Source: Corynebacterium coyleae (GTDB lineage Bacteria > Actinomycetota > Actinomycetes > Mycobacteriales > Mycobacteriaceae). Taken from it: a stretch of DNA of 64,000 bases. The notes beneath the pieces are model-generated. The model was not told the DNA's origin and did not search any database. It saw only the letters and a list, made by a program, of their open reading frames with translations. The DNA lies in NCBI RefSeq assembly GCF_030408635.1, contig NZ_CP047198.1:62001-126000 (forward strand), in the 5' to 3' direction. Positions 52,830 through 61,311 of the stretch are shown here, one piece after another. How positions within the stretch are numbered: the first letter of the stretch is position 1; each line of letters starts with the position of its first letter. A program made the translations under genes and the position numbers.

Positions 52830-53717
52830 CTAGACCCAGTACGGCACGCGGAAGCGCCACTGTTTCATGGCCAGCAGGGTGATGAGTACGCCGACGATGG
52901 TGCAGGCGATGACGATGAGCCAGTTGTAGGTGGCGACGGGGTCGTCGATAAGCGGTGCTCTGACGATTTCGAGGTAGTGGAACAGGGGGTTGATTTCGGC
53001 GAGCATTGCACGCTTCTCGACGACACCACCCTGGTCCTTCAGCGTCCTCGTCGTCCACACGATTGGGGTGACGTAGAAGAGGAGTTGGACGAGGGCTTCG
53101 AGCAGCGGGGCGACGTCGCGGAAGCGGGTGGCCACCATGCCAAAGAACATGGCGACCCACACGCCGTTGACCAGCAGCAGGGCCATACCCGGGAAGAACA
53201 GGAGGGTGTTCAGGGTGATGGGGATGCGGAAGATCAGCGCCAGGATCACCCAAATGACCATGTTGTGGGCGAGGAACAGCGTTTGGCGCCACACGAGCCG
53301 GTAGATGTGGACCGACAGGGCGGAAGGGAGCTGTTTGATCAGGCCTTCGTTTTCGATGAAGACGTTCGCGCCGTCTTTGATGCAGCCGGAGATGAAGCCC
53401 CAGACGATGAAGCCGACGGTGACGTGTGGGAGGAAGTCGGCGACGTCGATTTGGAACAGCATGGAGTACAGCAGGCCGAGGGCGAGCGACATCACGCCGG
53501 TGGCGATGGTGATCCACAGGGGGCCGAGCGTGGAGCGTCGGTAGCGCTGTTTGATGTCCTGCCAGCCGAGTTGGAGCCAGAGCTCGTGTTGGCCCCAGCC
53601 GCGGATGAGGTCGTCGAATGCCCGCCGGAACGTTTTGGATGTTGATGGCGGGGTGTTTTCGCCAGGCGCGCTGGTCATCCGGGCGACGTCATCGCGCAGT
53701 TGTTCTACGTTATGCAC
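52830..53717 (-). CDS. wzm: galactan exporter permease Wzm
   Basis: The 295-aa ABC-2-type permease has an N-terminal amphipathic region, the LWLQLGWQDIKQRYRRSTLG motif and six helices, typical of O-antigen/Wzm permeases. GTG at 53717 is chosen because TAGGGT (complement of 53725-53730) lies 7 nt upstream. The much longer frame extending to 54884 is antisense to the aminotransferase gene. Confidence 0.93.
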   Translation of the reverse strand: MHNVEQLRDDVARMTSAPGENTPPSTSKTFRRAFDDLIRGWGQHELWLQLGWQDIKQRYRRSTLGPLWITIATGVMSLALGLLYSMLFQIDVADFLPHVTVGFIVWGFISGCIKDGANVFIENEGLIKQLPSALSVHIYRLVWRQTLFLAHNMVIWVILALIFRIPITLNTLLFFPGMALLLVNGVWVAMFFGMVATRFRDVAPLLEALVQLLFYVTPIVWTTRTLKDQGGVVEKRAMLAEINPLFHYLEIVRAPLIDDPVATYNWLIVIACTIVGVLITLLAMKQWRFRVPYWV

Positions 53718-53822
53718 GCAGTTCACCCTAGTGCACATGTTTCGTGCTCCCGAGCTGGTGGTGTGCGCTGTGTCGGACGTGCGTGCATAATTAAGGGCGT
53801 TCTTGCGTGAAGGAGGTCGGCC

Positions 53823-55034
53823 GTGGCTTATGACGTGTGGGGGGTCCGTGGGCTTTACGGGTCGTTGGGTGGCGGTTGGACGTATCTGAATGCGCATGTG
53901 TCGCCGCAGGTGCCGGAGAAGGTTGCGGGGGCGGTTGCGCGGAGTTTCCGTAATGCTGCGTCGGTGCCGCCGCCGGAGCCGGTGTTGGGATCGCATTCCC
54001 GGTCGGATGTTGGTTTGCCGGAGGGGGCGGAGTATCCGAAGGCGGCGCGGGTAGCTATTGCGGATCTGGCTGGGGTGATGCCGGAGCAGGTGGTGTTGGG
54101 GCCGAGTGTTCCGGCGTTGTATTCGGCGTTGGTGTCGGCGATGCGTCCGATGTTGCGGCATAACTCGTCGATGGTGCTGAATCCGGTGGATCGTCCGGTG
54201 TTGTCGGGGCGTTTGCAGCGCGCTGGCGTATCGACGACCTGGGCGCAGGCCGATCTGGCCACCGGCGATTTGCCTGCGTGGCAGTACCGCGACATTGCGG
54301 ACGGGTCGACGCGTTTGGTGTCGGTGCCGGCGGCGCATCCGGAGTTGGGCAACGTTGTGGGCGTTGCGGACATTGTGGAGGCGGTGCGTGAGAAGTCCCG
54401 GGCGTGGGTGCTTGTGGATGCGTCGGCGTACGCCCCGTACCGTCCGTTGGATTTGGATGCGTGGGGTGCCGATATCGCTGCGGTGGACATGGCCCAGTTC
54501 GGCGGCCCGGAGATCGCGGCCCTGATTTTCCGTGACGCGGCGATGTTTAAGCGTTTGGACCGTGAGGCTCTCGAGTTGGAGGTGTCGCCTGGTCTTGCTG
54601 GTGGTGTGCCGGCTGTGGTGGAGCACTATGCGTCGTTGGTTGAGGGGGCGGCGGGGAGGTCGTCGAGACGCAATCGCTTGAAGTACTCGATGGGGGAGAC
54701 CACCGCGTACCTGAACGGGCTGCGGGATGATCTGCATACGTTTTTGGGCACGCTGCCTGCGGTGCACATCGTTGGTGTGACGGGCGAGGCAGCGGAGGAC
54801 GCGCGTGTGGAGCGCATCCCGCGCCTGGCGTTCGGTGTGCGAGGCGTGCCGTCGGAAACCGTGCTGGATCGCTTGGTCACGCACGGTATTGTCGCTGCTC
54901 AGACGACGCAGACACAGCTTCTCGACGACATGGGCGTCGCCGACATGGGCGGCGCCGTCACCATCGCCATGTCGCCCTTTAATACCCAGAACGACATCGA
55001 GCAGTTGGTGCGCACAGTCGCCTCGCTGGCGTAG
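53823..55034 (+). CDS. class V aminotransferase-fold protein lacking the PLP lysine
   Basis: The 403-aa protein follows the cysteine desulfurase/SufS fold: YLNAHVSPQVP, the PLP-ring Asp in VLVDASAYAPYRP (D199), and a C-terminal small domain. At the Schiff-base position the sequence is VDMAQFGGPEIAAL, with Gln225 where family members have His-Lys. It is therefore likely inactive as a PLP aminotransferase or desulfurase. AAGGAGG at 53810-53816 precedes the GTG by 6 nt. Its place between Wzm and the quinone oxidoreductase matches the mycobacterial order as I recall it. Confidence 0.85.
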   Translation: MAYDVWGVRGLYGSLGGGWTYLNAHVSPQVPEKVAGAVARSFRNAASVPPPEPVLGSHSRSDVGLPEGAEYPKAARVAIADLAGVMPEQVVLGPSVPALYSALVSAMRPMLRHNSSMVLNPVDRPVLSGRLQRAGVSTTWAQADLATGDLPAWQYRDIADGSTRLVSVPAAHPELGNVVGVADIVEAVREKSRAWVLVDASAYAPYRPLDLDAWGADIAAVDMAQFGGPEIAALIFRDAAMFKRLDREALELEVSPGLAGGVPAVVEHYASLVEGAAGRSSRRNRLKYSMGETTAYLNGLRDDLHTFLGTLPAVHIVGVTGEAAEDARVERIPRLAFGVRGVPSETVLDRLVTHGIVAAQTTQTQLLDDMGVADMGGAVTIAMSPFNTQNDIEQLVRTVASLA

Positions 55035-55035
55035 C

Positions 55036-55992
55036 CTACGCGATCAAAAGGATTTTTCCGGTGTTGTCGCCGGAATCCATGTGGTCGTGGGCCTTGGCGG
55101 CGTCGGCGAGGGGGAACGTGGCGGTGATGTTGGGCTTGATCTGGCCCGATTCGATGAGCGGCCAGACGTTCTTCACCGTCGAGGCGACAATCTCCGCCTT
55201 CATCGGACGCGGCCGGGCGCGCAGCGTGGTGGCGTGGACCGACAGGCGCCTCGGCATCATCCGGCCAAGCGACAGGGTGCCCTTCGGCCCGCCCTGCACC
55301 GCAATGACCACGAGGCGACCGTCGGTGTTGAGCGTCTTGATGTTCTGCTCCAGGTACGGCCCGCCAACCACGTCGAGGATCACGTCCGCCCAGGCCTTGA
55401 GTTCCTCGTCGAAGTCCTGCTCCTTGTAGTTAATAAGGACGTCCGCGCCGAGGCCCTTGCAGTAGTCGAGCTTCTCCTGGCTGCCCGCCGTGACGGCGAC
55501 GGTGCAGCCCAGCGCCTTGCACAACTGGATGGCGAACGAGCCGATGCCGCCCGCGCCGCCGTGGATCAGCACGTTGTCGCCTTCCTGGATGCCGGCGAGC
55601 ATGCCCAGGTTCGACCACACCGTGCAGGCCGCCTCCACCACGCCGGCGGTTTCCTCCAACGTGAGGTTCGCGGGCTTCGGCGTGAGCTGGCCCTCCGGCA
55701 CCGCGACGTATTCGGCGTACCCGCCGCCCGCCAGCAGGCAGCCGACCTCTTCGCCCTTTTCGTGCCCGGTGGTGCCCGGGTCCTCGATCACGCCGGCGCA
55801 CTCCAGGCCAATAATCTCCGACTCACCCTTCGGCGGCGGATACTTACCTTCGGCCTGCACGATGTCGCCACGGTTCACGCCCGCCGCCGTGACCCTGACC
55901 AACACCTCCCCATCCTGCAGTTGCGGGGTGTCTACCTCGGTGAGTTCGAGGGAGCGAGGGTTGGTGTCGTCGATAAGTGTGATCGCTTTCAT
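55036..55992 (-). CDS. NADPH:quinone oxidoreductase (MDR family)
   Basis: The 318-aa protein has the MDR fold with VNRGDIVQAEGKYPPP, IGLECAGVIE and the cofactor motif IHGGAGGIGSFAIQ. The zinc-binding residues of alcohol dehydrogenases are absent, as in quinone reductases. TAGCCT (complement of 55999-56004) with a 6-nt gap supports the ATG. It carries an exact iterated motif near its start (55966). Ends 1 bp from the convergent aminotransferase-fold gene. Confidence 0.92.
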   Translation of the reverse strand: MKAITLIDDTNPRSLELTEVDTPQLQDGEVLVRVTAAGVNRGDIVQAEGKYPPPKGESEIIGLECAGVIEDPGTTGHEKGEEVGCLLAGGGYAEYVAVPEGQLTPKPANLTLEETAGVVEAACTVWSNLGMLAGIQEGDNVLIHGGAGGIGSFAIQLCKALGCTVAVTAGSQEKLDYCKGLGADVLINYKEQDFDEELKAWADVILDVVGGPYLEQNIKTLNTDGRLVVIAVQGGPKGTLSLGRMMPRRLSVHATTLRARPRPMKAEIVASTVKNVWPLIESGQIKPNITATFPLADAAKAHDHMDSGDNTGKILLIA

Positions 55993-56065
55993 GCGGCTAG
56001 GCTACCGAGATTGAGCGACGCGCGACGTGTTGTAGAGTATGTGCGTCGCACTTGCTTTGCGACGA

Positions 56066-56153
<88 letters not shown>

Positions 56154-56161
56154 ATTACTTC

Positions 56162-56548
56162 TTATGGGAAGAGTTCCGGCATGGTGTGGAACTGGCGCTC
56201 GCCGGGAACGTCACGCAGGATTTCGATGGCGCGCTTGGTGTCCGGGCGGTTCTGGCCGGCGACGACCTGGATCTGCTCGAGGGGGAGGGGGTTGGTGAGG
56301 TGTACGGGGGTGGTGGTGTCGTCGATAGGCAGAATGCCCTGAAGATCGCCCGCTGGGATGCCGAGCAGCACAGTGCCTTCGGGCGCGTCGCGCAGCACCG
56401 ATGTTTTCGGCGTGAAATGCAGCGAGCCGGTGAGCGGACCAGTGCCGAGCGTGTCCAGTGCCGCGGGGAACCAGAGGAGGTAATCCGCGGTGTCGCCGGA
56501 ATTGTCGCGTGCTGCCAGTCCGGAATTGAGCCACGTGTGGATTTTCAT
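56162..56548 (-). CDS. hypothetical protein between tRNA-Ser genes
   Basis: The 128-aa protein (KIHTWLNSGLAARDNSGDTA, then LPIDDTTTPVHLTNPLPLEQ) has no membrane or catalytic motif that I recognise. TATACT (complement of 56556-56561) with a 7-nt gap gives a good leaderless start at 56548; the frame upstream to 56695 crosses the next tRNA gene. One GTCGTCGATAGG motif variant (56318) lies inside it. Confidence 0.65.
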   Translation of the reverse strand: MKIHTWLNSGLAARDNSGDTADYLLWFPAALDTLGTGPLTGSLHFTPKTSVLRDAPEGTVLLGIPAGDLQGILPIDDTTTPVHLTNPLPLEQIQVVAGQNRPDTKRAIEILRDVPGERQFHTMPELFP

Positions 56549-56622
56549 GCGGCCGAGTATACGGACGGATTTCGGTGATATTTGGCTGCTCGCCCGGATA
56601 CAGGTAATGTGTACGCAGCGCT

Positions 56623-56713
56623 GGAGATGTGCCAGAGTGGCCGAATGGGGCTCCCTGCTAAGGAGTTGCCCCCTTGACGGGGGCCGCAGGTTCAAATCCT
56701 GTCATCTCCGCCA
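56623..56713 (+). tRNA. tRNA-Ser (GCU)
   Basis: Acceptor GGAGATG/CATCTCC, anticodon GCT in CCTGCTAAG, and a long GC-rich variable arm. CCA is encoded at 56711-56713. It is followed at once by a tRNA-Arg. Confidence 0.95.
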
Positions 56714-56715
56714 TT

Positions 56716-56788
56716 GCGCCCGTAGCTCAACGGATAGAGCATCTGACTACGGATCAGAAGGTTGGGGGTTCGAATCCCTCCGGGCGCA
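56716..56788 (+). tRNA. tRNA-Arg (ACG), copy 1, no encoded CCA
   Basis: Acceptor GCGCCCG/CGGGCGC, anticodon ACG in GACTACGGA. The body is identical to the copy at 60971. The three bases after discriminator A are CAA, not CCA. Confidence 0.95.
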
Positions 56789-56793
56789 CAAGA

Positions 56794-56818
56794 AAAACCC
56801 CCGCTCAGCGGGGGTTTT
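56794..56818. terminator. bidirectional terminator
   Basis: AAAACCCCCGC (56794-56804) and GCGGGGGTTTT (56808-56818) form an 11-bp stem with a TCA loop and A/T tracts on both sides. It serves the tRNA genes on the plus strand and the surface protein (ending 56831) on the minus strand. Confidence 0.85.
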
Positions 56819-56830
56819 CGCATTGAGGGG

Positions 56831-59374
56831 CTACTGCGTCTCGACGACCGGCGCAACCGTAGTCGGCGCCTCCTCCTTATCCTTGCGGGACGAGCCGTTG
56901 ACGTTGATGTCAACGCTCTGCACGTCCGGGACACAGGTGCGTACCGCGGTAGCGATCAGCAGCGCGGAAACCAGGCCGACGATACCGCCGCCGATTGCCA
57001 TCGCCTGGGCAGGATCGAGGCCAGCGTTGCGGGCGGCCGCGGTGAAGATGTCGCCAGCCTGGCCGTTTGCCTGACCCAGGCCCGGGAGGCCCGCCTGGTT
57101 AGCCAGCGCGAGCGGCAGCATCAGGACCAGCGGCACGCCAAGGCCGACGAGGGAAGCGATGCAGCGCGGGTCGGAGGACCCACCGGTGGCGTTGACCTTG
57201 GCGCCGACGAGCTTGTCGCCGCCCTGCTGGTCGCCGTTGCCACCCTTCTTCGAGGAGCCACCCGAGCTGCCGAACAGACCACCGTTGGCGTTGTCGCGGA
57301 TGTCCGGGTTGGCGTTGTTCGTGACCACAACGGAGTTGTTCGAGCCGTTGTCGTTCGCGTTGCCGGTGATGACAACGGTCGGGTTGGCGTTGTTGGTCGC
57401 CACGACCGAGTTGTTGGAACCGTTGTTGTTCAGGTTGTCGCGCGGGTTTGCATTGTCCGTGACGACGACCGAGTTACCAGAACCGTTGTTGTTCGCGTTG
57501 CCGGTGACAACAGGGTTCGCGTTGCCCGTCACAATGGCCGAGTTGTTCGAGCCGTTGTTGTTGGCGTTGTTGGTGATGACCGGGTTGGCGTTGTTGGTGA
57601 CCACAACGGAGTTGTTCGAGCCGTTGTTGGACCCGTTGTCGTTCATGTTGCCCGTGATAACCGGGTTCAGGTTATCCGTAATGACAACGGACGGGTTGCC
57701 GTTGTTGTTGAAGTTGTCGCGCGGGTTCGCATTATCGGTAACAACCACGGAGTTGTTGGAGCCGTTGTCGCGAATGTCCACCGTCGGGTTCGCATTGTTC
57801 GTCACGACGACCGAGTTGCCGGAACCATTGTTGGAGCCGTTGTCACGGATCTCCACGGTCGGGTTGGCGTTGCCGGTGACGATGATGCCGCTCGGCTGCA
57901 CCTCAACCTTGACGATGCCCTCCAGCGGGCTCTTGCCGTCCTTACCGCCACCGAGCAGGCCGCCGAGAGCGTTGCCGATGACACCACCAAGGCCGCCGCC
58001 GCTGCCGCCTTCGGAGCCTTCGCCCTTGCCGCCACCGATCAGGTTGCCAATGAGGCTGCCCAGGCCGGTGCCGCCGGTCGCGCCGCCGATGATGCTTCCC
58101 AGCAGCGGGCCGAGAATGTCTGCTGCGGTACCTGCTACTTCAGCCGGGGTTTTGGACGGGTTCTTCGCAGCAATCTTCAGCGTTGCCTTGAACGTGTCCT
58201 TCGTGCCGTCGGCGTGGACCTGCTCGACGGAGACAGGCAGTTCAATGTCGCCTTCCGTGAAGGTGGCCGGCGGGGTGATGCGGACGCCGTCGGCGTCGGT
58301 GGTGACGCTCCAGCCGGTCGGCAGGCTCACGCCACCCTTGCTCAGGGTCACGCCCTTCGGCAGCTTGAGCGCATCCAGCGTCTTGGCGGAGGTGGACTTC
58401 TCAAAGTCGACCGGGTAGGTCTTCTCCAGTTCCTTTTCCCAATCGCCGACGGGGCGCTCGTCGATAACGTTCAGACGCAGCGTGGTCGTGAACGCCTCGC
58501 CCTCGGCGGGGGTCACCTTCACGGCGATGTCCTTGTTGCCGGTACCAAAAGCAGTCGCGGACTGCGGGCGAATCACGGTGAGGGTGCCGTTGTCGTTACG
58601 GAAGTTCCAGTTGAAGATCGTGTTCGTCGTCGGTGCGACGGTGTCACCCGGCTGCAGTTTCAGGCCTTCGACCACTGCTTCCTTCTTGTTCCAGAAGTTG
58701 GCGGTGTTGAAGCGACCGTTGAAGGCGTTTGCGGTTGTCTTCGGGGCATTGCTTGTCGACGACTCCTCCGCCGGCGGGGTAGCCGTCGTCGGAGCCGGCT
58801 CAGACGTTGGCTCTTCCGCAGGAGCGGTCGTGGTCGGAGCGGGCTCCTCCGAGGTTGGGGCCTCGGGCGTCGGTTCCTCGGACGTTGGGGCCTCGGAGGT
58901 CGGCTCCTCAGGCGTTGGCTCCTCCGGCGCTGGGCAGGCGTCGGCAGGCTCGGTGAACGTGTTTCCCTCGGCCTTCTTATCCACGACGTTGACCTTCAGC
59001 GTGGTGTCGAAGGAGGACCCGTCGGCCTTGGTTACCTTGACCGCAATGTTCTGGTTACCTGTCCCGAAGGAGATCGCAGCCTCTGGACGGATGAGAATCA
59101 GGTTGCAGCCGCTGGTGCGGAAGCGCCATTTATTGCGGGCGAGAAGGAGTGCCGTTGCTTCGACCTTGTCGCCGGGCTCAAGCACAAGCCCTTCTACGAC
59201 TGCTTCGTCGACATCCCAGAAGTTGGTGGTGGTGTAGGTGGTGTCGAACGCGCTGGCGTCGACAGCTGCCGCCACCGGGGTGATGCTGACGGGGGATACG
59301 AATGGCGCCACCAGCGCCAGGGAGAGCGCGCCCGCCGCGATGGATACGCGTCGGGAACGTACAGTTTTTGCCAT
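56831..59374 (-). CDS. surface protein with duplicated beta domain, PET stalk, Rib-like domain and Asn-rich repeats
   Basis: The 847-aa protein has a signal peptide (AAGALSLALVAPFVSPVSITP). Two homologous domains follow (TNFWDVDEAVVEGLVLEPGD and ANFWNKKEAVVEGLKLQPGD), separated by a Pro/Glu/Thr stalk (EEPTPEEPTSEAP). Next are a long-Rib-like domain (LPTGWSVTTDADGVRITPP), a Gly-rich segment, and about 200 residues of NNSVVVTNNANP-type repeats. The C-terminus begins RCIASLVGLGVPLVLMLPLA and has a second hydrophobic helix ending RTCVPD, the same module as in the protein at 19656, then a polar tail. No LPxTG is seen. The start at 59374 has AAGGAG upstream. Probably an adhesin-like envelope protein. 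Confidence 0.85.
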   Translation of the reverse strand: MAKTVRSRRVSIAAGALSLALVAPFVSPVSITPVAAAVDASAFDTTYTTTNFWDVDEAVVEGLVLEPGDKVEATALLLARNKWRFRTSGCNLILIRPEAAISFGTGNQNIAVKVTKADGSSFDTTLKVNVVDKKAEGNTFTEPADACPAPEEPTPEEPTSEAPTSEEPTPEAPTSEEPAPTTTAPAEEPTSEPAPTTATPPAEESSTSNAPKTTANAFNGRFNTANFWNKKEAVVEGLKLQPGDTVAPTTNTIFNWNFRNDNGTLTVIRPQSATAFGTGNKDIAVKVTPAEGEAFTTTLRLNVIDERPVGDWEKELEKTYPVDFEKSTSAKTLDALKLPKGVTLSKGGVSLPTGWSVTTDADGVRITPPATFTEGDIELPVSVEQVHADGTKDTFKATLKIAAKNPSKTPAEVAGTAADILGPLLGSIIGGATGGTGLGSLIGNLIGGGKGEGSEGGSGGGLGGVIGNALGGLLGGGKDGKSPLEGIVKVEVQPSGIIVTGNANPTVEIRDNGSNNGSGNSVVVTNNANPTVDIRDNGSNNSVVVTDNANPRDNFNNNGNPSVVITDNLNPVITGNMNDNGSNNGSNNSVVVTNNANPVITNNANNNGSNNSAIVTGNANPVVTGNANNNGSGNSVVVTDNANPRDNLNNNGSNNSVVATNNANPTVVITGNANDNGSNNSVVVTNNANPDIRDNANGGLFGSSGGSSKKGGNGDQQGGDKLVGAKVNATGGSSDPRCIASLVGLGVPLVLMLPLALANQAGLPGLGQANGQAGDIFTAAARNAGLDPAQAMAIGGGIVGLVSALLIATAVRTCVPDVQSVDINVNGSSRKDKEEAPTTVAPVVETQ

Positions 59375-59534
59375 GGGGGCTCCTTGGGTCTGGGCGATAA
59401 CGCCGATTCCTGGGTGTTTCCGCGAGATGTATCGCAAAACGTTCGTAAAGTTTTACACATGCGTAATAAATGCGGAATAGCTATCTGGGAATAGCCCCCG
59501 CTCGGGTGAATATGAAGCCAGGTACGCTCGCGGT

Positions 59535-60896
59535 GTGAGAGCTATGCAAACGGCTGATTTGGCCAATATTGAACGGAAGTTGCGGCGCCGCCGTCTATCC
59601 CCGCGTGATTTGGCTGCTATGCAGCGGAAACTCGCGGGGATGGACTTGCGTGACATCGTCCGTTTGGTGGAGCGGCAGCCGTCGAGACGCGGTGCGGAGC
59701 TGGTGCGACTGCTGCCAGCGCCTCGAGCCGCTGTGCTTTTCGACGCCCTCGCGCCCGCCCACCAGGCCGAAATCGTCGAAGCCTTAGGCGATCATCAGAT
59801 CCCCGGCCTGTTCGATGCCCTCGGCACCGAGGACTTGGTCATGCTGCTCGATCACATGGATCCGGAGGTGGCGGAGCGGGTTCTCAACGAGTTGGATGAG
59901 GACGACCGCGCCTACACAGACCTGATTCTCGCCTACGAGAAGGGGTCAGTCGGTCGTGTGATGTCGCCGAATGTGGAGGCGGTTGGTGCGACGGAGACGG
60001 CGCAGGAGGTCGTCGATAAGCTGCGCTCTCACGTTGATGACTTGGAGACGATCTACACCGTGCCAGTTATCGACGACATGCACCACGTCACCGGTGTTCT
60101 CAGCCTGAAGGACCTGTTCAAGGCGCGCGCGGACGACGAAGTGGGCACCATCATGCGCGAAGCCCAAACCGTCCTGGAAAGCGAAGATGCCGAATACGCG
60201 GCGCGTCGCCTGATCGCGTCCGGCCGCCTTGCGTATCCAGTTGTGGATAACGGGCAGCACCTCGTGGGCATTTTCACGTACGACGAAGCCCAGGACATCG
60301 TCGAATTCGCTGACAGTGAGGACTCTGCCCGCCTGGGTGGTTCCGAGTCGCTGAAGCAGCCGTACCTGTCCACACCAGTGCTGAACCTGGTGCGCTCCCG
60401 TATCGTGTGGCTGCTCGTACTGGCGGTCTCTGCGATCCTGACCGTGCAGGTTCTCGGCATTTTCGAGGACACCCTTGCCCAGGTCACCGTGCTGTCGCTG
60501 TTCATTCCGCTGCTGACCGGTACCGGCGGCAACACCGGCAACCAGGCGGCAACGACGGTCACGCGTGCCCTTGCGCTTCACGACGTATCCAAGGGCGACA
60601 TCTTCAAAGTCATGTGGCGCGAACTCCGCGTCGGCGCGACCCTTGGTTCGGTGCTTGGTATCCTCGGTTTGGGCATCGCGTGGGCCGTTTTCGGGCAAGA
60701 AATCGGCATTGTGATCGGATCCACACTCTTTTGCGTGTGTGCGATGTCCGCGACCGTCGGCGGCATCATGCCGATCATCGCCCGCGCAGTCGGCGCCGAC
60801 CCGGCAGTGTTCTCCAACCCGTTCATCTCCACCTTCTGTGACGCGACCGGTTTGGTTATCTACTTCCTTATTGCCAAGAGCGTTCTCGGCCTGTAA
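59535..60896 (+). CDS. mgtE: magnesium transporter MgtE
   Basis: The 453-aa protein has the N-terminal MgtE superhelical domain, two CBS domains (residues about 145-265) and a five-helix membrane domain with GTGGNTGNQ and PFISTFCDATGLVIYF. It is a Mg2+-gated Mg2+ channel. TACGCT at 59523-59528 with a 6-nt gap supports the GTG at 59535. Two exact iterated motifs, 59 bp apart (60008 and 60067), lie in the CBS-coding part in opposite orientations. Confidence 0.95.
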   Translation: MRAMQTADLANIERKLRRRRLSPRDLAAMQRKLAGMDLRDIVRLVERQPSRRGAELVRLLPAPRAAVLFDALAPAHQAEIVEALGDHQIPGLFDALGTEDLVMLLDHMDPEVAERVLNELDEDDRAYTDLILAYEKGSVGRVMSPNVEAVGATETAQEVVDKLRSHVDDLETIYTVPVIDDMHHVTGVLSLKDLFKARADDEVGTIMREAQTVLESEDAEYAARRLIASGRLAYPVVDNGQHLVGIFTYDEAQDIVEFADSEDSARLGGSESLKQPYLSTPVLNLVRSRIVWLLVLAVSAILTVQVLGIFEDTLAQVTVLSLFIPLLTGTGGNTGNQAATTVTRALALHDVSKGDIFKVMWRELRVGATLGSVLGILGLGIAWAVFGQEIGIVIGSTLFCVCAMSATVGGIMPIIARAVGADPAVFSNPFISTFCDATGLVIYFLIAKSVLGL

Positions 60897-60970
60897 TGGG
60901 GGGTCTGAACAGCGGTTTTGGTGGTGCGCTCCGCCGGGTGTAATGTTCTTCTTCGTTGCCAACAGGCACT

Positions 60971-61046
60971 GCGCCCGTAGCTCAACGGATAGAGCATCTG
61001 ACTACGGATCAGAAGGTTGGGGGTTCGAATCCCTCCGGGCGCACCA
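60971..61046 (+). tRNA. tRNA-Arg (ACG), copy 2, CCA encoded
   Basis: The tRNA body (60971-61043) is identical to 56716-56788. CCA follows at 61044-61046. It lies 74 bp after mgtE and is followed by a terminator. Confidence 0.95.
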
Positions 61047-61051
61047 ATTTT

Positions 61052-61091
61052 GGGAAGGCCCTGCACAAACTGTGTGGGGCCTTCCCTTTTT
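61052..61091 (+). terminator. Rho-independent terminator after tRNA-Arg
   Basis: GGGAAGGCCC (61052-61061) pairs with GGGCCTTCCC (61077-61086), with an additional CACA/TGTG inner stem, then TTTTT. Confidence 0.88.
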
Positions 61092-61311
61092 GCTTCTTTC
61101 GCGATTTGTCTGAGACGTAATTACGGCAAAGATTAATAAACCCTTTGAATCTGAATAAACACTGATTAAGCAGGGGCTTTAGATGTGAGTGCGCTTGAAA
61201 GCGCCTGTCCAAGTTGGTAAATTATTTGGAAGTCTCGCGCGGAAGTTCGTGTTCTATGTACTTCTTGCTCGAATTTCTCCCGTTATAGAAAAATCAACCA
61301 TTGGAGCAATC
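61092..61311. other. intergenic region upstream of the large surface protein
   Basis: About 220 bp, AT-richer than average, with no gene. It must hold the promoter of the surface protein; candidates such as TATGTA near 61255 are weak. A short minus-strand frame here is a shadow of the tRNA. Confidence 0.5.

Noticed and set aside
53718-54884. Long upstream extension of wzm
   Set aside because: Arg/His-rich translation antisense to the class-V aminotransferase-fold gene; the TAGGGT promoter and GTG at 53717 define the real start.
56716-56818. Prophage or integrative-element attachment site at the tRNA cluster
   Set aside because: No integrase, phage genes or partial tRNA duplication at an element boundary; both tRNA-Arg copies are complete.
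60860-61066. Minus-strand frame across tRNA-Arg copy 2 (also 56692-56934 and 61009-61212)
   Set aside because: These encode the well-known antisense-tRNA artefacts (GGIRTPNLLIRSQMLYP, PEGFEPPTF) and have no promoter or ribosome-binding site.
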